26,377 bases of DNA, taken from the IMG/VR virus record IMGVR_UViG_3300046715_000047, positions 1 through 26,377 of that record; one strand, written 5' to 3'. The stretch's first letter is position 1; each line of letters opens with the position of its first letter. Of this stretch, positions 13,077-20,962 are shown in pieces. Position numbers and translations under genes: made by a program. This stretch comes from a virus. The notes below the pieces were generated by a model. The model was given only the letters and a program-made list of their open reading frames with translations, made no database searches and was not told where the DNA came from.

Positions 13077-13753
13077 CAGCCCTCCGGGCCATCGTTGGGC
13101 ACCGCCGGCTGTTCGGCCGTGCACTCGTAGGTGTGGTCGTCCTGAGGGTCTCGGCAGACGTAGGTGACGCCGAGGGTGTCGGTGAAGGTCCACGAGGAGG
13201 GGTAACCAGCGGGACCGGGCGGACCGGCGGGGCCTGGTTCACCTTGTGGGCCTGGGACGGTGGAGTCGGCTCCGTCCTGGCCGTCTTTACCGGCCGCTCC
13301 TGGTGGCCCGTCTGCGCCGGGTTGGCCTGGCGGGCCGGGGACTGTCGAGTCCTGGCCGGGTGCGCCGTCGGTCCCTGGCGGTCCCGGTGGTCCGGGGACT
13401 GTTGAGTCGGCGCCGGGCTCTCCCGGCGCACCGGGCCTGCCGGTCTTACCCATGGGGCCTTCGGGTCCACGCGGGCCGGGCACCGTCGAGTCCTTCCCAT
13501 CCTTACCATCGCTGCCCGGCGGTCCCGCTGGGCCTACATCGCCCCTGGGTCCTGCCTCGCCTGGTTTGGCTGTGACGACGGGAACGGCGCCGAGCCCGCG
13601 TACCTGCGCGACGAGCTGGTCACGTTCGGATCGGGCGGCCGACACCTGGTCGGCCAACGTGTTGACGGCGAGGAGCACGCCGACACCGAACAGGGTGAGG
13701 ACGAGGCCGATGAGGACGACGAGCCATTCGAACGGTGTCGGTCGGCGTCTCAT
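13076..13753 (-). CDS. Membrane-anchored collagen-like protein in the lysis group (225 aa)
   Basis: Residues 9-30 are one membrane helix (WLVVLIGLVLTLFGVGVLLA) preceded by MRRRPTPFE, so the protein should be anchored with its bulk outside. A short coiled coil (33-52) leads into Gly-X-Y triplets (about 64-183) that carry four DSTVPGP blocks at 88, 116, 135 and 163. The C-terminal 40 residues (TFTDTLGVTYVCRDPQDDHT) contain two Cys and may form a small capping fold. Collagen-like segments are common in phage fibres, but a membrane anchor is not. Its place between a coiled-coil membrane protein and the endolysin suggests a spanin-like or envelope-spanning role. A fibre whose N-terminal helix is not an anchor is the alternative. 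Confidence 0.8.
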   Translation of the reverse strand: MRRRPTPFEWLVVLIGLVLTLFGVGVLLAVNTLADQVSAARSERDQLVAQVRGLGAVPVVTAKPGEAGPRGDVGPAGPPGSDGKDGKDSTVPGPRGPEGPMGKTGRPGAPGEPGADSTVPGPPGPPGTDGAPGQDSTVPGPPGQPGADGPPGAAGKDGQDGADSTVPGPQGEPGPAGPPGPAGYPSSWTFTDTLGVTYVCRDPQDDHTYECTAEQPAVPNDGPEG

Positions 13754-14073
13754 AGCGCACCTGTGACCTTGAGGACGACTTGTGCGCCGAGGCCGACGAG
13801 GACAACGACGATGGGGAGGATGAGGGCCGTGAGCATGAGCTTGCGGTCGTTCACCCTTTGTCGTGCCTCCTGTGCCTTCGCGTCCTCAAGCTTCGTCACC
13901 CGCGTCTCAACGGCGGCGTTCGCGGCGTCCTGTGCGGCCTGCTCGAGCTTGAAGACATCGGAGGAGACTTTCCCGTCGAGCCTTCCGGCCAGGTCGCGGA
14001 TGTCGTCTTTGATGTCGAGGCGCATGGCCTCCAGTCGGCGGCCGAGCTCGCCGATGGACAGGTCATCGGGCAC
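13750..14073 (-). CDS. Coiled-coil protein with C-terminal membrane helix (107 aa)
   Basis: 107 aa from a GTG at 14073 with AGGA 7 nt upstream. Residues 5-75 form a long charged coiled coil (LEAMRLDIKDDIRDLAGRLD, VTKLEDAKAQEARQRV). Residues 80-103 are one hydrophobic helix (LTALILPIVVVLVGLGAQVV). This layout recalls XhlA-type lysis accessory proteins and similar actinophage proteins next to holins. The stop overlaps the collagen-like start (ATGA). Confidence 0.75.
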   Translation of the reverse strand: MPDDLSIGELGRRLEAMRLDIKDDIRDLAGRLDGKVSSDVFKLEQAAQDAANAAVETRVTKLEDAKAQEARQRVNDRKLMLTALILPIVVVLVGLGAQVVLKVTGAL

Positions 14074-14090
14074 TGGATGGTCCTATCCGG

Positions 14091-15137
14091 TCATGCTGCT
14101 GTCACGGCGAGCTTGCCGGCGGTGTCGTCGATCCAGCCGTCGCCGAGGTAGGTGCCGCCGCTAACGGACTTCCACAGGTCGAGGCGGCACGCCCCGCTGA
14201 TGCCTGTGCGGCAGTGAACGCCTGTGCCGATGCCGTTGTTGATCGACCCCTGTAGGACCATGCCGCGGATGGAGTGGGCGCCGCCCACTACCAGGTCGAT
14301 GAGGACGTCGGCGGACTGGCCGAACGGGCTGTCGATGATCCAGCCCCAGCCGCGGACGCTGATGCCTGTGGCGAAGTCCTCGAAGAAGGGCGACGTGACG
14401 AGGACGTTGAACGTGTTGTTGTTGCTGGCGCGGATGCCGACACTGTTGGCCATGTAGCCGTCGGTCGCGGAGTTCTTGAACCTTGGGTTGCGGATCTCCA
14501 CCGAGTAGATGGTGGTGGTGGTGCCGACTTCGTTGGGGTCGTGTAGGTCGATGCCGGCCTGTACCCGCTCGAATGCACAGCCGTCGATGAGGATGTTGTT
14601 GATGGGGCCTTGTCCGCCGCCGAGCGCCTGCGGTTTGACGACGATGGCGGCCCGGTTGGACGGCTGGCCTTCGGTGCCGAACTTCCAGAAGTTGCAGTCT
14701 CGGATGGTGCCGACCCAGGAGGTCCACACACGCAGCCCTGGCCGGTCCCCGAACCCGTTGTCGAAGTTGACGCGCTCGACGACCCATTTGCGGCCGTACT
14801 GCTGGATGTCGACCATCGGGGTTCCAATGGAGGCCGCCCCGCGGATGGTGAAGTCGTGGAGGTGGAGGCCGTGTGGCTGGCTGACGGTCAGGCTGCCCAC
14901 CCTGATGGCCGGGGCGGCTTCTGGGGCGAGGAGGACGGTCCGCTCTTGCCCTTCGCCGGCGATCTCCACAGAGCCCGACGCCAGCAGCGCGGAGCAGAGC
15001 CGATATGTGCCGGCCGGGATGACGACGGCCCGCGGTGCGCCCGCGACCGCAGCGTCGAGGGTGGCCTGGATCGCCGGGCTGTCGTCGGTTACGCCGTCGC
15101 CGGTCGCGCCGTATGCCGTTACGTCGAGGCCGGTCAC
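14091..15137 (-). CDS. Beta-helix tailspike, pectate-lyase-like (348 aa)
   Basis: Begins with the pectate_lyase_3 signature (VTAYGATGDGVTDDSPAIQA within residues 5-25, then AVVIPAGTYRL), followed by repeated short strands rich in Asn, Gly, Val and Ile (NILIDGCAFERV, SVEIRNPRFKN, NNNTFNVLVTSPFF), typical of a right-handed beta-helix. Such proteins bind or cut host surface polysaccharide. The GTG at 15137 overlaps the previous stop (GTGA); the longer in-frame ORF upstream covers the 176-aa gene and is rejected. There is little beyond the helix, so virion attachment probably comes from a partner. Catalytic residues are not identifiable by eye. Confidence 0.85.
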   Translation of the reverse strand: MTGLDVTAYGATGDGVTDDSPAIQATLDAAVAGAPRAVVIPAGTYRLCSALLASGSVEIAGEGQERTVLLAPEAAPAIRVGSLTVSQPHGLHLHDFTIRGAASIGTPMVDIQQYGRKWVVERVNFDNGFGDRPGLRVWTSWVGTIRDCNFWKFGTEGQPSNRAAIVVKPQALGGGQGPINNILIDGCAFERVQAGIDLHDPNEVGTTTTIYSVEIRNPRFKNSATDGYMANSVGIRASNNNTFNVLVTSPFFEDFATGISVRGWGWIIDSPFGQSADVLIDLVVGGAHSIRGMVLQGSINNGIGTGVHCRTGISGACRLDLWKSVSGGTYLGDGWIDDTAGKLAVTAA

Positions 15138-15664
15138 AGGGGGAACACCCAGAGGTGCCGCCGCGTGAAGGTCACCACGTCGCCCCCGCCGCTCTTGTAC
15201 ATCATGTTGAAGGTGTTGTTTCCGGCGGTGAGCCCGGTGACGTACCAGGACATCCCGATTCGGGCAGTGTCGGCCGCCGCGGAAACCTCGTAGATGAGGG
15301 CGTTGTTGTCGCTGGCGGTGACGCTGCTGGAGGGGATCTCGATGGCGCAGTAGCCGACAGCCCCGACGACTGTGGAGGTCATCTGTACAGCCCAGTGCAC
15401 CATCGCGGACGTTCCCGTGGCGACGGTGACAGTGGGCGCAACGATGCTCACGTAGGACGCGGATGCGGTGGCGGCGGTGCCGTTGGCCGTGTCGCTGGAG
15501 ACGCTCCGTTCGGCGAGGGAGTTGAGGCCCGTCGCGACGAGGAACCTGCCGGCGGTCGTGGCCTTCGCGACGGCCGTCTCCAGGAGAGAATCCCTGAACT
15601 GGTTGAGCTGTGCGGCGGTAAGGACGGCGCCGTTGGTGAACGCCGCGGGAGGATTCCATGCCAC
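15134..15664 (-). CDS. Minor tail protein of the AWNPP type (176 aa)
   Basis: The N-terminus MAWNPPAAFTNGAVLTAAQL followed by NQFRDSLLE is a motif seen in many actinophage tail proteins downstream of the tail hub. The rest is a Thr/Ser/Ala/Val-rich beta domain (SYVSIVAPTVTVATGTSAMV) ending RRHLWVFPL, suggesting a trimeric jelly-roll-like adhesin or an adaptor for the adjacent spike. Start is GTG at 15664 with AAGGA 7 nt before it. Its stop overlaps the spike start. Confidence 0.75.
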   Translation of the reverse strand: MAWNPPAAFTNGAVLTAAQLNQFRDSLLETAVAKATTAGRFLVATGLNSLAERSVSSDTANGTAATASASYVSIVAPTVTVATGTSAMVHWAVQMTSTVVGAVGYCAIEIPSSSVTASDNNALIYEVSAAADTARIGMSWYVTGLTAGNNTFNMMYKSGGGDVVTFTRRHLWVFPL

Positions 15665-15683
15665 GGTTGGTTCCTTCCGCCCT

Positions 15684-17135
15684 TCAGTGGGCTAGCCGGT
15701 TGGTGCCGAGGACACCGTTGGTCGCGCTGTTGAGGACGAATATCGCGGTGGGGTCGTCGAGCTGCCCGGCGACCTTCTCCATGCCGAACAGGGTTTCCAG
15801 GACCCGACGGGCGGGGTCGAGGGTGTGCTGGATCTGCTCGATGAAGCAGTCGTCGGCCATGCCGGTCTCGGAGTCCACGACGTGCACCCGGTCGGACAGG
15901 TCTCGCGTCAGCTGCTGGGTCAGGCGTGTGCTGTTGGCGCTGACGATTCGCAGGGAGACGGTCGGCACCCGTTCGCCGCGTTGGGCGATGATCAGGGCTG
16001 CGATCGCCTGTGCGTCTCCCAGGGTCACCCACGGAATGTCCTGCCCGGGTGTGCGCCGCCCGTATTCGGTGATCGAGGTGGTGTCCTCGTCGGTGACCTG
16101 CTGCGTGCGGACAACGGTGACGGGTCGGGCCCTCAGTTGGATGCTTCGGTAGGTGAGGGTGGCCCCGGTGGGGTTCTGCAGGGTGATGACGGTGGACTGG
16201 CCGGAGGTGCGGCCGAGAGTGGCGAAGCCGGTTCCGCTGCCTGTGGTGGTCTCCACCGACGCGTCGAGGAACGGGTCGGAGGTGACGGCCTGGATCTCCC
16301 TCGTGGCGCCGGCGGTCACGCCGTACCACTGGTCGGACTGCCACACGATCTGCGAAGCCGTGGAGGCGGCGCGCTCTTCGACGTTGATGGTGATGGAGTT
16401 CTGGATGTCGCGCCAGCCGGCGTCGTAGACCATGGGCGCCGAAAACTTCGGTTCCACCCCGGCGTCGCGGAACGTTGCCTGCGCAGTCTTGGAGACGGTG
16501 CGGAGGAGCCGGTGGTGCCGGTCGCGGTAGACGAAGTTCCCGTCCACGTCGACGTAGGCCATCGCGGACGGGCCCTCGGCGAGCAGCACATCGTTCAGGG
16601 CGTCCCAAGCGTCACCCTCCACCCACCAGTACGCCAGATTGGTCGCCCCGACGTCGAGATCGCGCGCCGCGGAAGGCCAGCCCACAGCGTCGAGGAGGTT
16701 GTTGATCGCGGTGCCGGTCCTGATCCCGCGGTACAGCGGGGTGGACACGGACACCCCTGAGAGGCGGGCGAGGGCATCGAGTGCGGTGAGGCTCACGGCG
16801 CGGATCTGTGGGTCGGGGATCACGTCGTAGCCGTCGAGGAACCCGCGGAACAGGTTGGTTCCGTCCGCGGCGATCTGGATGGGGCGGCCGGGCCGGAGGT
16901 GCCCCGCCAGCGGCGATGACCCGTTCTCCGGGCTGTAGTCCCGTGACCGGTTGTCCACCTCGAGCGACTGGACTCGTCCCGGCGAGACGGGGGCCAGGGA
17001 GCGGGCCTGGTCGCGTCCGTAGGCGATGCTGATCGGTGTGCGGTTCAGGACTCGGCTGGTGATGTCGTCACCGGTCTGCGTGAAGGTGCCGTCGTTGTCC
17101 CAGTCGACCTGGATGGTGTAGGTGGGCTGCACCAT
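15684..17135 (-). CDS. Tail hub or minor tail protein (483 aa)
   Basis: First gene after the tape measure, the usual place for a distal tail or hub protein. The N-terminal part (YTIQVDWDNDGTFTQTGDDI, then SLEVDNRSRDYSPENGSSPL and LRPGRPIQI) matches the N-terminal pattern of actinophage and streptomycete minor tail proteins. Residues about 100-480 are mixed beta with GNFVYRDRHHRLLR and a C-terminal segment around VHVVDSETGMADDCFIEQI, reminiscent of gp27/Tal hub domains. ATG at 17135 overlaps the tape-measure stop by one base (TGATG). No lysozyme or peptidase motif is seen. Confidence 0.8.
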   Translation of the reverse strand: MVQPTYTIQVDWDNDGTFTQTGDDITSRVLNRTPISIAYGRDQARSLAPVSPGRVQSLEVDNRSRDYSPENGSSPLAGHLRPGRPIQIAADGTNLFRGFLDGYDVIPDPQIRAVSLTALDALARLSGVSVSTPLYRGIRTGTAINNLLDAVGWPSAARDLDVGATNLAYWWVEGDAWDALNDVLLAEGPSAMAYVDVDGNFVYRDRHHRLLRTVSKTAQATFRDAGVEPKFSAPMVYDAGWRDIQNSITINVEERAASTASQIVWQSDQWYGVTAGATREIQAVTSDPFLDASVETTTGSGTGFATLGRTSGQSTVITLQNPTGATLTYRSIQLRARPVTVVRTQQVTDEDTTSITEYGRRTPGQDIPWVTLGDAQAIAALIIAQRGERVPTVSLRIVSANSTRLTQQLTRDLSDRVHVVDSETGMADDCFIEQIQHTLDPARRVLETLFGMEKVAGQLDDPTAIFVLNSATNGVLGTNRLAH

Positions 17136-19633
17136 CAGCGGCCGCCCTTGAATGCGGCGGGTACGCGGCCCAGCCTGCCGATGTCGTCGAGGGAGCGGAC
17201 CAGCCAGTTCTGCAGCTCGCCCTGTGAGCCGATCACCCCGTAGTTCTGGATGACGACGGGTGTCGGGGCGGTCCGCCCGCCGCTCTTGTACTGGCCGATG
17301 TCAAGCCTGGTAGGGGTGGCGGCGATCCGGCGGGTCTGCGCCGCGTTGAACACCTGCTCACCACCACCGAACCGGACGAGCTCGGGACCTTCCTCGCCAA
17401 CGATCGCCATCCCTCGGCGGGCGCTCGTCGTGCCGGCGGCGTAGTAGTTGAACCCGGACGCGGCCAGCCGGCGCTCCATGGACGACAGAGACGAGTTGAA
17501 CTGGTCCATGTTGATGTGCGCGCTCGCGCTGATGGTGACCGTTTTGCCGTGCAGCTTGTTGATCGCGTCCTGCGCCTGCTTCTTCCTCCGAAGCAGGGTG
17601 GCGATGTCGGCGCTGAGCTTCGCCTTCCGTTCCTTCGTCAGGTTGGGGTCCTTCAGCTTCTTCTTGATGTCCGCGATCTTGGCGTCGGCGTCCTTCTTGT
17701 CCGCCGTGAGCTTCGTCAGTCGCGACCCGGGAATGCCGAAGTATTTCTTGGTGAGGGCGTCGGCCTGCTTCTGCGTCGCACCCATCGCGAGGGCCTGCTT
17801 GTAGAACGCGACCGTGCCCTGGTCCTGGGTGGCCTGTAGCTGCGTCTCGGTGGCACCCTGCTGGGCTTTCGACTCGATCAGGTCGGAGGTGGCGCGGGCG
17901 ATGTCGTCGAGGGCCTTGCGGTTGTTGCGGCCCTTCTCGGAGTTGAGGTCGAGGGTCTTGCCGTTGTCCTTAACGGCCGCGGTGGCGTCGTCGATGGCGC
18001 CCTGGAAGTTGATTTCGGCGGTGGACAGGTTGAGGGCGCCGCGGGTCAGTTTCGTCAGCTGGTCGATGAGGTTCTGCAGCTCGTCGGCTTCCTTCTTCGC
18101 CTTCTGCGCTGCCGTCTCGTGCTGCTGGGCTTGCTCCGCGTTCGCGTCGGCGGCACCCTTGGAGACCTCGATGTCTTCCTTCTTCTTCTGCCTCGCCTCG
18201 TCCAACTGGTTGTTCTGCCCTTTCAGGGCGTTCTCCACGAGCGTCGCCTTGGCCGCGTTGTCCCGGGCCGCGACCGTGTTCTGCTGGGTGGCCCCGTAGG
18301 CACCCGTCGCGGCGGTCTTGTACGACTCGAGGATGCCGTTGACTCGGGCGGCCGCTTCAGATTGAGGGTCGAGGCCAGCGGTCACCAGGTCGGTGAGCTG
18401 GATGCCAAGCTCCTTCGCTGCATCCTTGGCGCCGTTCTTCGCGAGCTCGTCCCGCGCCCACAGCCGGGTGGAGGCCGTGACCTTCGCACCCTGGTCATCG
18501 AGGGTGTCGGTGAGATCCTTGACCGCCTTCTTGGCGTCGGCCTGCTGCTTCGCGTAGGCGCCGAGGATCGTGGTGCCGGCGGCGAATGCCAGCCCGAGGA
18601 CACCTAGGCCGAGGACGGAGACCTTGCCGACCTTCCCGAGCGCCTCGTACTCCTCCCGAACTTCGGAGACCTTCTCCGCGATCTTCTTCCCGGCCGGTAC
18701 GACGACGGCGGACGCACCGGCGATGCCGAGGATCGCTTTCACGCCGAGCTGCACCGGGTCGGGCAGGTCGGAGAAGATCTCGCCCATCTCGCGGATGGTG
18801 GGGATGATGTCGCCGGTGATGGCCTGTAGGACGTCCGCGGCGGCGGGGAGTAGTTCCCCGCCGAGGGCCGCGGCGGAGTTCTGGATCTCGGCGGTCGCGA
18901 TTTTCGTCTGGTTGGCGACGCCGGTGGAGGTGCGGGCGAAGTCTCCCTGCGCCTTCCCGGTTTGGGCGAACGTCAACGCCTGCAGGGCAAGGATTTTGTC
19001 CTGGTCGGTGAGCTGGTCGGCGACGGTCTTGCCTGTCATGGCAAGGGCCTTCTGTTCCAGCGTCGCGGCGTTGATCATCGGCACGAACCGCTGAAGCTCG
19101 TCGTACTCGCCGCGGGTCGCGGACTGCATCGCGCCCAAGATCTCGGTGGGGTCGGCGTTGTTGAAGCTGCCGAGGTCGACGGCGAGCTGTACCCACTTCT
19201 TCGACATGGCCGCTGCGGCCTGGGAGTTGAACCCGACCTGGGAGAACAGCAGCCCCAACGAGTTCGCGTTGGACTCGGCTGCGTCCTGGGACAGGCCCAT
19301 GCTCGTCTCGGCGGTCTTCGCCCACGAGTGGATCTGGTCCGACGACCGGCCGAACACCTGGTCGGTCTTGGAGATGGTCTCGTTGAGGTCGGACGCGCCG
19401 CCGATGATGCCGGTCAGGGCACCCCGAATCGCCTCGACAGAGAGGTATCCGGCAAAGCCACCGAGCAGCGCTTTGCCGAGCCCTTCGCCGGACTTCTTCC
19501 CGGCCGACTCGAACGTCTTCGACGACTTCGACACGTCCCCGGCGGCCTTGGACACGTTCGCCGCGAACTTCCCGACGACCTTCGACCCCTGGTCATGCAT
19601 CAGGATCGTGAAGGCGAGCGTGTTCCCGGGCAT
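17135..19633 (-). CDS. Tail tape measure protein (832 aa)
   Basis: Sets tail length and is ejected with the DNA. N-terminal region typical of the TP901/phage-related minor tail family (FESAGKKSGEGLGKALLGGF, then ASDLNETISKTDQVFG and ILGAMQSATRGEYDELQRF). Hydrophobic segments lie near 55-79 and 339-361; long Lys/Ala/Glu/Gln-rich coiled-coil stretches occupy about 320-700. The C-terminal part (RRGMAIVGEEGPELVRFGGG) carries the common GEEGPE motif. At roughly 1.5 angstrom per residue (a rule of thumb), 832 aa would mean a tail near 125 nm. ATG at 19633 with AAGGAGG upstream, four bases after the GT frameshift stop. No peptidase domain recognised. Confidence 0.92.
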   Translation of the reverse strand: MPGNTLAFTILMHDQGSKVVGKFAANVSKAAGDVSKSSKTFESAGKKSGEGLGKALLGGFAGYLSVEAIRGALTGIIGGASDLNETISKTDQVFGRSSDQIHSWAKTAETSMGLSQDAAESNANSLGLLFSQVGFNSQAAAAMSKKWVQLAVDLGSFNNADPTEILGAMQSATRGEYDELQRFVPMINAATLEQKALAMTGKTVADQLTDQDKILALQALTFAQTGKAQGDFARTSTGVANQTKIATAEIQNSAAALGGELLPAAADVLQAITGDIIPTIREMGEIFSDLPDPVQLGVKAILGIAGASAVVVPAGKKIAEKVSEVREEYEALGKVGKVSVLGLGVLGLAFAAGTTILGAYAKQQADAKKAVKDLTDTLDDQGAKVTASTRLWARDELAKNGAKDAAKELGIQLTDLVTAGLDPQSEAAARVNGILESYKTAATGAYGATQQNTVAARDNAAKATLVENALKGQNNQLDEARQKKKEDIEVSKGAADANAEQAQQHETAAQKAKKEADELQNLIDQLTKLTRGALNLSTAEINFQGAIDDATAAVKDNGKTLDLNSEKGRNNRKALDDIARATSDLIESKAQQGATETQLQATQDQGTVAFYKQALAMGATQKQADALTKKYFGIPGSRLTKLTADKKDADAKIADIKKKLKDPNLTKERKAKLSADIATLLRRKKQAQDAINKLHGKTVTISASAHINMDQFNSSLSSMERRLAASGFNYYAAGTTSARRGMAIVGEEGPELVRFGGGEQVFNAAQTRRIAATPTRLDIGQYKSGGRTAPTPVVIQNYGVIGSQGELQNWLVRSLDDIGRLGRVPAAFKGGR

Positions 19634-19636
19634 GGG

Positions 19637-20085
19637 CTAGCCCTCCTTCATCTGGTCGATGATGGCCACGTACCGGTCGAACTGGTCGGCGGTGAGGTAG
19701 TCGATCTCCCACGGCTTGATGCGCAGCATCAGCAGGAAGTACGGCTCGTACTCATAAAGCCGTTCGGCGCGAGTGAGGTCACCGGCTAGGAGTCGGTCGA
19801 TCCTTTTGGGTCGTCTTCGTCGTCGTCTCCGGGCTTGGTGACCGCCTCAACTTCGACGTCGGCGAGGTTGAAGGAGACGTCCTCGAACCGCAGCCCGGGG
19901 TCGGCGCGGCGCTGCGCGACCCACACCAGGGCTGTCGTGGCGATGGCGGAGTCCCGGAGGAGCTCGTGCTGCCATTCCCGCACAGACCAGCCGGTCTCCC
20001 GCTCGACCGCGATCGCGTCGACGTTGCGGAGGGTGGACCAGTCCCACTCGAACGACTCTTCGCCGATGGTGACTCGGATCGCCAT
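19637..20085 (-). CDS. Tail assembly chaperone GT by -1 frameshift (149 aa)
   Basis: Reading the G gene to AAA at 19806-19804 and slipping back one base continues in an open frame for 55 codons, RIDRLLAGDLTRAERLYEYE onward, ending QMKEG and a TAG at 19639-19637. The fusion (94 + 55 = 149 aa) has the acidic/aromatic character of T domains (YEPYFLLMLRIKPWEIDYL). It fills the otherwise empty gap before the tape measure, exactly where G/GT chaperones are encoded. The longer form is thought to bind the tape measure and recruit tail tube subunits. Confidence 0.85.
19786..20085 (-). CDS. Tail assembly chaperone G (99 aa)
   Basis: Zero-frame product of 99 aa (MAIRVTIGEESFEWDWSTLR... ending DDDEDDPKGSTDS). 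Position between the gp10-like protein and the tape measure, small size and acidic C-terminus fit the G-type tail chaperone of siphophages, a scaffold absent from the mature virion. ATG at 20085 directly follows the stop of the gp10-like gene (TAGATG). The slippery site lies five codons before its stop. Confidence 0.88.
   Translation of the reverse strand: MAIRVTIGEESFEWDWSTLRNVDAIAVERETGWSVREWQHELLRDSAIATTALVWVAQRRADPGLRFEDVSFNLADVEVEAVTKPGDDDEDDPKGSTDS
19804..19810 (-). promoter_or_regulatory. Slippery heptamer CCCAAAA for -1 frameshifting
   Basis: On the minus strand the sequence is C CCA AAA in the zero frame (GAC CCA AAA GGA), a canonical X XXY YYZ heptamer. Slippage gives GT; no slippage gives G, which stops at 19788-19786. 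A short ACCG/CGGT stem can form downstream, but no strong pseudoknot is evident. Confidence 0.85.
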
Positions 20086-20550
20086 CTATCGCCCTTCCAG
20101 CCTTCGCATGTAACGGTCGAGGATCTGCAGGATGCGTGCCCGCACGACGGGCTCACCCTTCTTGGCTGGCCCGTCGAACCATCCGGGCCGGACAGTCTGG
20201 GGGAACCAGCTGTCGCGGTCACCGAAGAGAGGGTGCCGCCAGGACCCTCTGTTGAGGCGACGAGCCTGCTTGGCTTCCTGGCTTTTGCCTGCGACGGTGA
20301 GGCGGACGCCAGCGGATCGGGCGCCGGTGGTGACCCTGATCCGGGCGGACTTGGAGGCGTACCGCTTCCACTCCGTCGGGGCGTGCTGCAGGCCGGACAC
20401 TTCCCGGCGCTGCGCTGCCTGGATGGGTTTCACCTCGTTGCGGACTTCCTTGACCATTTCCCGGACGATCCCGGCGCGGCCCTGGGCGCGGAACCTTTTC
20501 GCCATCTTGGCGAGCTGGTCCGCGCCCCGGACCTCTATGCCCCCGGCCAT
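20086..20550 (-). CDS. HK97 gp10-like tail/neck protein (154 aa)
   Basis: 154 aa, very basic. It starts MAGGIEVRGADQLAKMAKRF, a typical opening of HK97 gp10-like proteins, followed by a helical, Lys/Arg-rich region and RVTTGARSAGVRLTVAGK. In other siphophages gp10-like proteins lie between the connector and the tail tube genes; here the gene lies just after the tail tube gene. The start at 20550 follows the tail tube stop by four bases. Confidence 0.72.
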   Translation of the reverse strand: MAGGIEVRGADQLAKMAKRFRAQGRAGIVREMVKEVRNEVKPIQAAQRREVSGLQHAPTEWKRYASKSARIRVTTGARSAGVRLTVAGKSQEAKQARRLNRGSWRHPLFGDRDSWFPQTVRPGWFDGPAKKGEPVVRARILQILDRYMRRLEGR

Positions 20551-20554
20551 CCGG

Positions 20555-20962
20555 TCAGCTGCCGTCGACCTTGGAGACTGCCGATGCGGCGTTCCAGCTG
20601 GCCTCGATGGACACGGCGTCTCCGACCCCGGAGTTGACGGTGAGGTCGGGGAGGATCGTCCCGAAGAAGTACGTCCCCAACGTCGCGACGTTGGGGTACA
20701 GGTAGAACTTGCGGGGAAGCCCGTCGACCGCGGCGTCGTAGGTCTGGTTGGTGGCGTCGTCGTAGAAGCCGGAGAACGACCCGGACGCGTCCGGCAACCC
20801 GGCCACGTAAACCTTGTTGGTGTCGCCCATGGCGGTCACGTCGGCCTTCTCCGTGGCGAACGCGATGGACCAGCTGGCGATGAAGGGCAGCGGTTCGGCG
20901 GTGGCGTCCTCGCTGGCAATGCCGAGGTAGACGCGGCCCCGGCGCCCATGGATCCTGCTCAA
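20555..20962 (-). CDS. Major tail (tube) protein (135 aa)
   Basis: 135 aa, beta-rich, with no sheath gene nearby, consistent with the single tube protein of a siphovirus tail. Segments such as SWSIAFATEKADVTAMGDTN and GLPDASGSFSGFYDDATNQT resemble tail-tube strands and loops. The start is TTG at 20962: CGGAGG lies 5 nt upstream and the TTG overlaps the glycosyltransferase stop (TTGA). Usually this is the second most abundant virion protein. Its rare start codon is offset by the excellent ribosome site. Confidence 0.8.
   Translation of the reverse strand: MSRIHGRRGRVYLGIASEDATAEPLPFIASWSIAFATEKADVTAMGDTNKVYVAGLPDASGSFSGFYDDATNQTYDAAVDGLPRKFYLYPNVATLGTYFFGTILPDLTVNSGVGDAVSIEASWNAASAVSKVDGS

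Noticed and set aside
13240-13570. Repeated GGxCCxGGx pattern considered as a nucleotide repeat or CRISPR-like array
   Set aside because: The pattern follows Gly-X-Y codons of the collagen-like protein and has no constant repeat/spacer structure.
14091-15659. 522-codon version of the second tailspike
   Set aside because: The N-terminal part is an antisense-like Arg/His-rich shadow of the 176-aa tail protein; the GTG at 15137 overlaps that gene's stop.
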